This document shows positions 1 through 6,457 of a DNA stretch of 6,805 nt, in pieces (positions within the stretch are counted from its first letter, which is position 1; each line of letters starts with the position of its first letter). The stretch covers positions 1-6,805 of the forward strand of contig CAJAHC010000487.1 of assembly GCA_903939355.1 (NCBI GenBank), in the 5' to 3' direction. The translations under genes and the position numbers were made by a program. The notes below the pieces were generated by a model. The model searched no databases and was not told the origin of the DNA. It saw nothing but the letters and a program-made list of their open reading frames with translations. Source of the stretch: an uncultured Methylococcaceae bacterium. GTDB taxonomy: Bacteria > Pseudomonadota > Gammaproteobacteria > Methylococcales > Methylomonadaceae.

Positions 1-141
1 ATGATTGGTTCTGCTATTGCGACAGTAATTGCACAAATGATGGCAGCATTATTGTTTGATGTATTTTCAAGTAAAACACAAATAGGTTTTTTTATGAAAT
101 TGAAAACGCTATATTTTGCAGATGTTTTTCAAAGAGGGTGA
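1..141 (+). CDS. wzx: Wzx-type polysaccharide flippase, C-terminal fragment
   Basis: Frame 1 is open from the window edge to a TGA at 139-141 and gives 46 residues. They begin MIGSAIATVIAQMMAALLFD and end in a basic, partly hydrophobic tail (FFMKLKTLYFADVFQRG). The G-S-A-I-A-T-V-I-A-Q pattern resembles the final transmembrane region of polysaccharide exporters of the MATE/MOP superfamily, where a similar motif precedes a short cytoplasmic tail. Such proteins flip undecaprenyl-diphosphate-linked repeat units across the inner membrane. The ATG at position 1 is probably an internal Met, because flippases are usually 400-500 residues long and the rest lies outside the window. The stop lies one base before the start of the methyltransferase gene, so the two are probably co-transcribed and translationally coupled. 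The assignment rests on a short tail and on locus context. Confidence 0.6.
   Translation: MIGSAIATVIAQMMAALLFDVFSSKTQIGFFMKLKTLYFADVFQRG
133..138 (+). promoter_or_regulatory. Ribosome binding site that sets the methyltransferase start
   Basis: AGAGGG lies 4 nt before the ATG at 143 and inside the last codons of the flippase gene. The in-frame ATGs at 116 and 122 have no purine-rich motif at a suitable distance, so the site favours 143 as the start. Confidence 0.55.
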
Positions 142-142
142 A

Positions 143-946
143 ATGTTAGAATTAATTTATGACTTGTATGCGCGTTTATTTGCTAAAAAATTTTTTAATA
201 AATGGAATAAATTTATCTTTTTATTGAGCCTGAGAGGGTTGGGGATATTAAATTACAAGTCATATAAGCAAAGTGGAGAGGCTAATTTTGCAATAAGCCA
301 TCTTTCCAAAGTAAAGAAAGGTATAATTTTCGATGTTGGAGCAAATGTAGGAAACTATTCAAAAAGCTTAATAGAAGTTAATCAAAATGTAGATATTTTT
401 TGTTTTGAGCCGCACCCCAGTACTTTCCAAAAATTATTGTCGAATGTTAATCATTTGGGAATTAAATCATTTAATGTCGGAGTGGGTAGTAGTAATGGAA
501 CACTCAATCTTTACGACTATGCAGGCAATGATGGCTCATCTCATGCATCGCTTTATAAGGAAGTGATAGAAGAAATCCATAAAGGACAAGCAGTAGAACA
601 TGAAGTGAAAATCATTACATTGACGGCATTTGCAAATGAACATAAAATTGAAAGAGTGCTCTTGCTAAAAATAGACACTGAGGGTCATGAACTGGAGGTT
701 TTGAAAGGTTTCGAACCATATATTAGGCAAAACAAAGTAGATTTAATACATTTCGAATTTAACGAAATGAATGTTGCCAGTAGGGTTTTCTTTAAAGACT
801 TTTGGGAGTTTCTGCCAAACTACGATTTTTATAGAATGTTGCAAGATGGCCTTATTCCGATAAAAAATTACAACCCAGTTTATTGTGAAATTTTTGCTTA
901 TCAAAACATCGTGGCTAAGCTGAAAGTTGAGTACAAGCATAATTAG
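143..946 (+). CDS. FkbM-family SAM-dependent methyltransferase
   Basis: The 267-residue product has the FkbM hallmarks. A SAM-binding motif I (IIFDVGANVGNYS) covers about residues 61-73. An acidic-loop motif (FCFEPHPSTF) lies near 86-95. The family signature LLKIDTEGHELEVLKG lies near 174-189. FkbM enzymes are cytoplasmic O-methyltransferases; in polysaccharide loci they are inferred to methylate a sugar hydroxyl on a precursor or growing repeat unit. The N-terminal 50 residues are basic and aromatic-rich with no clear signal peptide. The start at 143 is chosen over the in-frame ATG at 116 because it has a ribosome binding site and avoids a 26-nt overlap with the flippase gene. Hand counts on sampled lines give about 23-27% G+C, clearly below the decarboxylase gene that follows, which hints at a mosaic origin. 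The sugar acceptor cannot be told from sequence. Confidence 0.85.
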   Translation: MLELIYDLYARLFAKKFFNKWNKFIFLLSLRGLGILNYKSYKQSGEANFAISHLSKVKKGIIFDVGANVGNYSKSLIEVNQNVDIFCFEPHPSTFQKLLSNVNHLGIKSFNVGVGSSNGTLNLYDYAGNDGSSHASLYKEVIEEIHKGQAVEHEVKIITLTAFANEHKIERVLLLKIDTEGHELEVLKGFEPYIRQNKVDLIHFEFNEMNVASRVFFKDFWEFLPNYDFYRMLQDGLIPIKNYNPVYCEIFAYQNIVAKLKVEYKHN

Positions 947-983
947 TGGATAAAAACATTGAAATTGGATTAGGTAGCTATCT

Positions 984-1921
984 ATGAAACGAATTCTAAT
1001 CACCGGCGGTGCAGGTTTTCTTGGTTCACATCTTTGCGACCGTTTACTGAAAGATGGTCATGACGTCTTGTGCGTAGACAACTTCTTTACCGGCAGTAAA
1101 ACTAATATTGCACATTTAATGGGTAATCCCTATTTTGAAGTGATGCGCCATGACGTGACCTTTCCCCTGTATGTGGAAGTGGAGCAAATATATAACTTAG
1201 CGTGCCCTGCCTCCCCTGTACATTATCAATTTGATCCAGTGCAGACCACTAAAACTAGCGTGCACGACGCCATAAATATGCTGGGTCTTGCTAAACGAGT
1301 AAAAGCACGCATTTTACAGGCATCGACTTCTGAAGTTTATGGCGATCCAGCGGTGTATCCACAACCCGAAAGCTACTGGGGTTCTGTTATCCGATTGGCC
1401 CACGATCTTGTTATGATGAAGGTAAGCGTTGTGCTGAAACATTATTTTTTGATTATTATGCCCAACATAATTTAGATATTAAAGTGGTTCGCATCTTTAA
1501 TACTTATGGTCCTCGTATGCATCCCAATGACGGAAGAGTGGTATCAAATTTTATTGTACAAGCCTTAAAAGGTGAAGATATTACTATTTATGGTGATGGC
1601 AGTCAGACACGTAGCTTTTGTTATGTCGATGATTTGATCGAAGGCTTTGTGCGTATGATGGATACTGAAGCAGGATTTACTGGGCCTGTTAATTTAGGCA
1701 ATCCCAATGAATTTTCAATGCTGGAGTTGGCTGAAAAAGTATTACAGTTGGTTGGCGGGCATTCAAAACTTGTTTATCAACCATTACCGATTGATGATCC
1801 TAGGCAGCGTCAACCCAATATAGCCTTGGCTAAAGAAAAGTTAGATTGGGTTCCTGAAGTACAATTAGACGATGGACTTAAAGAAACTATCGTTTATTTC
1901 CGTAAATTATTGGCTAAGTAA
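984..1921 (+). pseudogene. uxs: UDP-glucuronate decarboxylase (UDP-xylose synthase), frameshifted
   Basis: This extended SDR enzyme converts UDP-glucuronate to UDP-xylose using bound NAD. The first frame (from ATG 984) encodes the Rossmann motif GGAGFLG (residues 8-14), the family-typical [20 protein letters not shown] (70-89) and the catalytic STSEVYGDP segment (114-122). The frame is correct through GTT at 1386-1388. The next codon should be AAT but only AT is present (1389-1390). From CCG at 1391 the correct protein continues in another frame: [20 protein letters not shown] with catalytic Tyr (1412-1414) and Lys (1424-1426), then [18 protein letters not shown] and [10 protein letters not shown], to the TAA at 1919-1921. 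As it stands, translation from 984 runs into unrelated residues and stops at 1475, without the YxxxK pair. Adding one base restores 312 residues, close to the usual family length, with no other stop or gap. The lesion is therefore either very recent or a sequencing error. A weak AGG lies 9 nt before the ATG. Sampled G+C is about 45-50%, the highest among the first five genes. Confidence 0.93.
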
Positions 1922-1923
1922 AT

Positions 1924-2817
1924 ATGAAAAGTGCCGTTTTGTTTTTGGTTTTTAACCGTCCAGATACCACTCAGCAGGTATTTGATGCTATTCGTGTGGC
2001 TCAACCACCTAGACTTTATATAGCCGCAGATGGGCCTCGTCCAGGGAAGGCAGGCGAAATGGAAAGGTGCTTAAAAACGCGACGAATCGTGACTAATGTA
2101 GACTGGGCTTGTGAAGTAAAAACCTTATATAGAGATGAGAATCTTGGTTGTAAGATAGCGCCCAGCTCAGCGATTACTTGGTTTTTTGAAAATGAAGAGA
2201 TGGGAATTATATTAGAGGATGATTGCTGTCCTAGTAAGGATTTTTTTAAATATTGTGACTGGGCACTTGATACTTACAAAAATGAAAAAATGGTGTGGCA
2301 TATTAATGGAAATAACTTTAATCAAGCTTTATTAGATCAACCCCTGCTTAGTTTTGTTGCTTTAGCCTCAGTTTGGGGATGGGCAACTTGGCGAGATCGT
2401 TGGTCAAAATATATTGAAAATCCATTCGATTTAGCTGAGGCAATCCGCAATGAAGATGTAATCTGGTCTATAAGTAGGATAGCGTCGATTATAAAGAAAA
2501 ATCACATATTCGATTTACAAAAAGGGCTGGATGCTTGGGGCTATCAATGGCAAATAGCTATTTTGAGACATTCTGGGCTTTGTTTAACCTGTAATTCAAA
2601 TTTAATCAGTAATATTGGTGACGGTATTGATGCAACCCATACATTTATAGATGATAGGGTTCGGCTACCAACACAACCTATTGTTGGTACTTTGACATAT
2701 GCAAAACCTGTGTTGGATGTTAGGTTAACAAGATGGTTCGAAAAAAAAATGGGCTTATGTGACTTTAGAAGTGCGGTGAAAATCTTTTTAAAAACAGCTT
2801 TAAGAATATCAAAATAA
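1924..2817 (+). CDS. GT-A-like glycosyltransferase (EDDC-motif family)
   Basis: The 297-residue protein starts MKSAVLFLVFNRPDTTQQVF, a first GT-A strand followed by the FNRPD motif (10-14). It continues with AADGPR (34-39), RDENLGC (70-76), an acidic LEDDCCPS segment (97-104) and SVWGWATWRDRW (149-160). This pattern matches a family usually annotated as a sugar transferase with a nucleotide-diphospho-sugar transferase fold, common in bacterial O-antigen and exopolysaccharide loci. The EDD triad is the likely metal and nucleotide-sugar binding site, by analogy with DxD motifs. There is no signal peptide or clear membrane segment, so it should act at the cytoplasmic face of the membrane. It starts 2 nt after the decarboxylase stop with no strong ribosome binding site, so it probably depends on translation of that gene; the upstream frameshift could reduce its expression. 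The gene contains a run of nine A residues near its 3' end. Donor, acceptor and linkage are unknown. Confidence 0.75.
   Translation: MKSAVLFLVFNRPDTTQQVFDAIRVAQPPRLYIAADGPRPGKAGEMERCLKTRRIVTNVDWACEVKTLYRDENLGCKIAPSSAITWFFENEEMGIILEDDCCPSKDFFKYCDWALDTYKNEKMVWHINGNNFNQALLDQPLLSFVALASVWGWATWRDRWSKYIENPFDLAEAIRNEDVIWSISRIASIIKKNHIFDLQKGLDAWGYQWQIAILRHSGLCLTCNSNLISNIGDGIDATHTFIDDRVRLPTQPIVGTLTYAKPVLDVRLTRWFEKKMGLCDFRSAVKIFLKTALRISK
2741..2749 (+). repeat. Homopolymer run A9 inside the glycosyltransferase gene
   Basis: Nine A residues span the codons for Glu-Lys-Lys-Met about 25 codons before the stop. A slip here would alter only the C-terminal tail. Confidence 0.9.
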
Positions 2818-2834
2818 AAGCTTGATATTTTTTT
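2802..2834 (+). terminator. Candidate A+T-rich intrinsic terminator
   Basis: AATATCAA (2805-2812) and TTGATATT (2822-2829) are perfect inverted repeats with a 9-nt loop. The stem can extend outward by a G-U and two A-U pairs (2802-2804 with 2830-2832). Seven consecutive T residues (2828-2834) form the end of the stem and the tail. The stop codon of the glycosyltransferase gene sits in the loop. The stem holds a single G-C pair, so it is weak by normal standards and may only reduce read-through. Confidence 0.4.
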
Positions 2835-2842
2835 ATAACTAC

Positions 2843-2871
2843 TTGGTTTCTAGTAATAAGTTAAATATTCT
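2843..2871 (+). promoter_or_regulatory. Weak candidate sigma70 promoter ahead of the sulfotransferase gene
   Basis: TTGGTT (2843-2848) and TATTCT (2866-2871) are 17 bp apart, matching the -35 and -10 consensus at 3 and 4 of 6 positions. Such matches are common by chance in A+T-rich DNA. Its only support is its place just after a terminator-like hairpin and 21 bp before a gene start. Confidence 0.2.
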
Positions 2872-2881
2872 TGTCTTATGT

Positions 2882-2888
2882 AAGAGGT
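2882..2888 (+). promoter_or_regulatory. Ribosome binding site for the TTG start
   Basis: AAGAGGT lies 4 nt before TTG 2893. The ATG at 2878 is followed at once by a TAA stop, so it cannot be the start. The next in-frame ATG (2914) would leave only one residue before the PAPS-binding loop. The site therefore supports TTG. Confidence 0.7.
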
Positions 2889-2892
2889 AAAA

Positions 2893-3861
2893 TTGAAAAA
2901 TATTATTTTTTTAATGGGTCTTCCACGTTCTGGTACAACTCTTTTGCAAAGAGTATTAGCATCTCATTCAGAGGTTGCTTCTATTGCCGAGCCTTGGGTT
3001 CTGTTGCCGCTTATTAGCTGTTTTGACGAAAAAATTACGGCATCAACTTTTGGTCACAAAGAATTAAAACATGCCTTAACTGATTTTAATTTGGAATTTC
3101 TGGAATTTCAATCCAGATATTATGAGCATGTAAGAATATTCATTACGCAAATATATGAAAAACTATCTGGAAAAAAAAAATATTTTCTTGATAAGACGCC
3201 AAGATACTATTTAATTGCTGAAGAATTGCATCAAGTTTTCCCTGAGGCAAAATTTATCTATTTGTTTAGAAATCCAATTGATGTATTTGATTCTGCGATA
3301 GATATGTTTTGTTCGGGGCGACTATATCGCGTACCTTTTATCTACGTTGATATGATGCATGGATTAAATCTACTTTCAGTTCCTATTGGTCAAAGAAAAG
3401 AAAGTATATATGCGATAAAATATGAAGATTTTTGTGCAGATGGTGAGTTTTTATTACAACAGATTTGTAAATATTTGCAAATCAATTATCAGTCCGAAAT
3501 GCTTATTAATTTTAATAAAGTGCATTTTTTTGGCAAAATGGGTGACCCAAAGCGTTATCAAAGCAATGGCATAATCTCTCAAAGAACTAAAAACAAAAAG
3601 CCACTATCAATAGTACGCCGTTTATTATATAAGAAATGGATAAACAATATTAAAACGATATCTTGGGAGGTCTCTGGTTATTCGAAAGATGAAGTGCTTC
3701 TTCAATTATATTCGCGCCCAAATTCAAGTTTAATAAAACAATTCGATGATTTAACAGGATTTATTGTTTGTAATATTGTGCTTTTATTAGGCTATAAGTT
3801 ATCATCTAAGCTGAAAAAATGGCAAATAAACTCAGATGAATTGAATCCATTTCCCTACTAA
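2893..3861 (+). CDS. PAPS-dependent sulfotransferase
   Basis: The 322-residue product opens MKNIIFLMGLPRSGTTLLQR. Its GLPRSGTT loop (9-16) is the 5'-phosphosulfate binding loop of sulfotransferases, which resembles a P-loop. DKTPRYY (100-106) is typical of bacterial and heparan-type sulfotransferases. LFRNPIDVFDS (124-134) carries the Arg and Ser expected to bind the 3'-phosphate of PAPS. YAIKYEDF (173-180) matches the conserved segment that follows. The enzyme should transfer sulfate from PAPS to a hydroxyl, here most likely on the polysaccharide, although lipid or small-molecule acceptors are not excluded. There is no signal peptide, so it is probably cytoplasmic. It starts at TTG with a good ribosome binding site. 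Gaps of 75 bp and 121 bp separate it from its neighbours, and sampled lines are about 22-40% G+C, mostly near 30%, so it looks like a separately acquired unit. A run of ten A residues lies in the first third of the gene. No PAPS-synthesis gene is in view. Confidence 0.87.
   Translation: MKNIIFLMGLPRSGTTLLQRVLASHSEVASIAEPWVLLPLISCFDEKITASTFGHKELKHALTDFNLEFLEFQSRYYEHVRIFITQIYEKLSGKKKYFLDKTPRYYLIAEELHQVFPEAKFIYLFRNPIDVFDSAIDMFCSGRLYRVPFIYVDMMHGLNLLSVPIGQRKESIYAIKYEDFCADGEFLLQQICKYLQINYQSEMLINFNKVHFFGKMGDPKRYQSNGIISQRTKNKKPLSIVRRLLYKKWINNIKTISWEVSGYSKDEVLLQLYSRPNSSLIKQFDDLTGFIVCNIVLLLGYKLSSKLKKWQINSDELNPFPY
3171..3180 (+). repeat. Homopolymer run A10 inside the sulfotransferase gene
   Basis: Ten A residues follow GG and encode the end of a Gly codon and three Lys codons (residues 95-97). 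The run lies before the DKTPRYY and 3'-phosphate binding motifs, so a one-base slip would remove them and inactivate the enzyme. Confidence 0.95.
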
Positions 3862-3876
3862 TTTGAATTCAAAAAG

Positions 3877-3912
3877 AAAAGTAGTAAGTTGCTCTTACCC
3901 AAGCACTTTTAT
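3877..3912 (+). terminator. Possible weak hairpin terminator after the sulfotransferase gene
   Basis: AAAAGT (3877-3882) pairs with ACTTTT (3905-3910), and GTAAG (3884-3888) with CTTAC (3894-3898) inside it, leaving an asymmetric bulge. A short T-rich stretch follows. An alternative pairing of AAGT/GCT with AGC/ACTT is also possible. The rest of the 121-bp gap (3862-3982) is A+T-rich; I see no convincing promoter and only a poor ribosome binding site (AAGA at 3967-3970) before the next gene. Confidence 0.22.
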
Positions 3913-3982
3913 ATTAATTAGTTGCTTTTAGAGTCCTAAGTTAATCGGTTTTAAATAATACCAAATAAGAAAATATTATTTC

Positions 3983-4834
3983 ATGCACTTTGACCAATAT
4001 TCATTAATCACTATTATCATTGCTGTTTTTAATGGCGGAAAAACCTTACAGCAATGTATTGATAGTGTTACCAAGCAATCTTACCTAAATAAGCAGTTAA
4101 TCATTATAGATGGCGGCTCCACTGATGGAACGGTTGAGTTATTGCAAGCAAATGATCAGTCAATTAGTTATTGGGTTTCTGAGCCAGATTTTGGTATTTA
4201 CAATGCTTGGAACAAAGGATTAGTGCAAGCCAATGGTGAATGGATTTGTTTTGTAGGGGCTGATGATTATTTCTGGGGTGATCAAGTCTTAGCTCGCATG
4301 AGTGAATCTTTAGTAAAATTACCGGCGAATATTCGAGTGGCTTATAGTCAAATAATGCTACTTAGTGAAAATGGACAAGAATTGTATTTATCAGGTGAGC
4401 CTTGGCAAAAGGTTAAACAACGATTTAAGCAGCTTATGAGTATTCCGCATCCAGGAACAATGCATCGATGGAGTTTATTTGAACAGCATGGATATTTTGA
4501 TGAATCATTTCGAATAGCTGGTGATTATGAATTGTTGCTGCGGGAGCTAAAAACGGCAGATGCAGCTTATATACCTGACATAATTTCTGTAGGTATGTTG
4601 CAGGGCGGTATTAGTAGCAATCCACAAAATACTTTGTCACAATTATATGAAGTAAGGCGTGCGCAACAAAAGCATGGTTTAAAGTTGCCCAATTTCTACT
4701 GGCTAATGGCAGTATTTAGAGTTTATATCCGGCTTTTTTTGTGGCGTGTAATAGGAGAAAAAGCAACGCGTAAAGCATTAGACCTTGGGCGTTGTCTAAT
4801 GGGTTTGCCTCCACATTGGACAAGAACTAAATGA
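3983..4834 (+). CDS. Family 2 glycosyltransferase (WcaA-like)
   Basis: The 283-residue product has a GT2 catalytic domain in its first two-thirds. The opening strand is SLITIIIAVFNGGKTL (7-22). IIDGGSTDGT (41-50) binds the nucleotide. SEPDFGIYNAWNKGL (66-80) is a signature of a GT2 subgroup common in exopolysaccharide loci. GADD (92-95) is the DxD-type metal site, and AGDYELLLRE (179-188) holds the acidic residue expected near the catalytic base. IPHPGTMHR (154-162) is also typical of the subgroup. No transmembrane anchor is evident, though the C-terminal third is basic and aromatic (around LFLWRV, 251-256) and may bind the membrane surface. The ATG at 3983 is the natural start because it lies just before the first strand, although its ribosome binding site is weak. 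The last 4 nt overlap the next gene. Donor and acceptor are unknown. Confidence 0.85.
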   Translation: MHFDQYSLITIIIAVFNGGKTLQQCIDSVTKQSYLNKQLIIIDGGSTDGTVELLQANDQSISYWVSEPDFGIYNAWNKGLVQANGEWICFVGADDYFWGDQVLARMSESLVKLPANIRVAYSQIMLLSENGQELYLSGEPWQKVKQRFKQLMSIPHPGTMHRWSLFEQHGYFDESFRIAGDYELLLRELKTADAAYIPDIISVGMLQGGISSNPQNTLSQLYEVRRAQQKHGLKLPNFYWLMAVFRVYIRLFLWRVIGEKATRKALDLGRCLMGLPPHWTRTK

Positions 4835-5685
4835 CAAATAAAACGTTTGCTCCTGTTTCAGTCATCATTCCTTGTTACCGGTGTTCCTTTACTATTAGGC
4901 GAGCAATTCAATCTATTATTAATCAGATCCAAAAGCCAGCAGAAGTTATTTTGGTGGATGATGCAAGTGGTGATGAAACCTTGGCGGTATTGCGAGAACT
5001 AGAGCAACAGTATCCCAGTTGGATGAAAGTTATTGCACTTGCAGAAAATCAAGGCGCGGCATCTGCACGTAATGCTGGTTGGGCTGCGGCAAATCAACCT
5101 TATATTGCTTTCTTGGATGCTGATGATGCTTGGCATCCAAAAAAAATAGAAATTCAGTATGGTTATATGAATGCGCATCCTGAAGTCACTTTAAGTGGCC
5201 ACAGGCATCGGATTCTTAATCAAGATAATCATTTGCCAGATTGGTTAATTCCATCTTCAACTATCGCTGTTCCCATCAATAAATGGAATTTGTTGCTATC
5301 CAATCAATTTATTACGCCTTCGATTATGCTGCGTAGGGATATTGCTCAGCGGTTTTCTGAACACCAGCGCTATATGGAAGATCATTTGCTTTGGCTGGAG
5401 ATTATATGTGATGGTGCTTTAGTGGTGAAATTGCTAGAAGAATTGGCGGCTATCTATAAAAGTTCATTTGGTGCCACGGGCTTAAGCGCTAATATTTTTG
5501 CTATGGAAAGAAGTGAGCTTTATAACTATGTTCAACTATACAAGTCTCAGCGTCTTGGTTTAATTACACTAATATTTTTAGAAGCTTTTTCTTTGCTTAA
5601 ATTTCTGCGTCGATCAGTGATCGTCGGAGCAAGAAAAGTAGTGGTGTATCTTGGAAGCTTGATAGCAAGAGTTTTCAGCGCTTAA
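4831..5685 (+). CDS. Family 2 glycosyltransferase
   Basis: The 284-residue product shows a canonical GT2 GT-A domain. VSVIIPCYRC (9-18) is the first strand, ILVDDASGDET (40-50) the nucleotide-binding loop, NQGAASARNAGW (73-84) the family signature, and FLDADDAWHPKKIE (94-107) contains the DADD metal site. YMEDHLLWLE (181-190) carries the ED motif where the catalytic base is expected. The C-terminus (about 240-284) alternates hydrophobic and basic residues and may be an amphipathic membrane-associated tail. The ATG overlaps the previous stop as ATGA, so the two glycosyltransferases are almost certainly translated in a coupled way and may act in sequence on one repeat unit. A run of eight A residues (5139-5146) follows the metal-site codons. 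Sugar specificity cannot be read from sequence. Confidence 0.87.
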   Translation: MTNKTFAPVSVIIPCYRCSFTIRRAIQSIINQIQKPAEVILVDDASGDETLAVLRELEQQYPSWMKVIALAENQGAASARNAGWAAANQPYIAFLDADDAWHPKKIEIQYGYMNAHPEVTLSGHRHRILNQDNHLPDWLIPSSTIAVPINKWNLLLSNQFITPSIMLRRDIAQRFSEHQRYMEDHLLWLEIICDGALVVKLLEELAAIYKSSFGATGLSANIFAMERSELYNYVQLYKSQRLGLITLIFLEAFSLLKFLRRSVIVGARKVVVYLGSLIARVFSA

Positions 5686-5698
5686 CTCGGATTGATTT

Positions 5699-6457
5699 AT
5701 GACTAAGCTAGTAACTATTTCAATCGTCAGTCACGGACAAATTGACTTGATTGTAAAGTTGTTTGATGACATTGCTGCGTATCTATCTTTAGATCAGTTT
5801 GAAGTTATCTTAACGCTTAATCTACCAGAGACTTTGCCTTTTTTAGAAAGTGATTATGCTTTTTTGAAGATGATCATTAGCAATCAAAATCCATTAGGTT
5901 TTGGTGCTAATCATAATCAAGCCTTCACCCATGCGGCAGGCGCTTTTTTATGCGTTTTAAATCCCGACATTCGTTTTACTGCGGATCCTTTTCCGGCCTT
6001 ACTGGCCAGTTTGAATGATCCGACTGTCGGTGTTGTCGCACCGCAGATCTTTAGTGCAAATGAACAGCTCGAAGACAGCGCGAGAAAATTCCCTACGCCC
6101 TTTAAAATAGCATGCAAAGCCTTAGGTGGCTGTAAAAGCCATGATTATGTAATAACAGAGCAGGCTATTAAACCTGATTGGATAGGCGGCATGTTTATGT
6201 TGTTGCCTAGCAAAATATTCACACAATTAGCGGGCTTTGATGAGCGTTACTTTTTGTATTACGAAGATGTCGATCTTTGTGCCAGATTAAGATTATTAGG
6301 TTACAACGTTGTATTGAATCCCCAAGCACAAGTATTTCATTATGCGCAACGCACTAGTCATGGGGATTTCAAATATTTTCGCTGGCATCTGCGTAGTATG
6401 CTGCGTTTTTTTGTGTCTTCTGTGTTCTGGCGCGTGCAGTTAAAAAAATACTTATGA
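5699..6457 (+). CDS. Family 2 glycosyltransferase, rhamnosyltransferase-like
   Basis: The 252-residue product has the motif order of the WbbL/RfbF-like GT2 subgroup. After the first strand (TISIVSHG, 6-13) come NPLGFGANHNQAF (64-76), LNPDIRF (87-93, with NPD in place of the DxD metal motif), WIGGMFMLLP (161-170) and GFDERYFLYYEDVDLCARLR (179-198), with the ED pair at 189-190 as the likely catalytic acid region. Characterised members often transfer rhamnose from dTDP-rhamnose, but the subgroup is broader and no dTDP-rhamnose synthesis genes are in this window. The length is slightly short for the subgroup (commonly near 280-300 by memory), with little beyond the catalytic domain except a basic, aromatic C-terminus. 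It begins 13 nt after the preceding gene. Its TGA overlaps the ATG of the small ORF at 6454 as ATGA. Confidence 0.85.
   Translation: MTKLVTISIVSHGQIDLIVKLFDDIAAYLSLDQFEVILTLNLPETLPFLESDYAFLKMIISNQNPLGFGANHNQAFTHAAGAFLCVLNPDIRFTADPFPALLASLNDPTVGVVAPQIFSANEQLEDSARKFPTPFKIACKALGGCKSHDYVITEQAIKPDWIGGMFMLLPSKIFTQLAGFDERYFLYYEDVDLCARLRLLGYNVVLNPQAQVFHYAQRTSHGDFKYFRWHLRSMLRFFVSSVFWRVQLKKYL

Noticed and set aside
116..142. Upstream ATG as the methyltransferase start
   Set aside because: It lacks a ribosome binding site and would overlap the flippase gene by 26 nt; ATG 143 has AGAGGG correctly placed.
743..1003. Minus-strand ORF of 86 codons
   Set aside because: It lies almost wholly opposite the conserved 3' half of the methyltransferase gene, has no recognisable domain, and is best read as a shadow.
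1380..1400. Programmed -1 frameshift producing full-length decarboxylase
   Set aside because: There is no slippery heptamer at or just before 1388, and re-reading one base would put Tyr in place of the conserved Asn. UXS is not known to use frameshifting.
1484..1921. Independent gene starting at GTG 1484
   Set aside because: The GTG encodes an internal Val of the decarboxylase. The conserved protein continues upstream in the same frame to 1391, so this is the second half of a broken gene.
3862..3873. Perfect 12-bp palindrome TTTGAATTCAAA after the sulfotransferase stop
   Set aside because: Short and A+T-rich, with no T run directly after it and no second copy seen. It is likely chance, though a dimer-binding site cannot be excluded.
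5917..6117. Minus-strand ORF of 66 codons
   Set aside because: It is opposite conserved GT2 motifs of the glycosyltransferase at 5699, and its composition is low-complexity in Ala, Ser and Lys, so it is a shadow.
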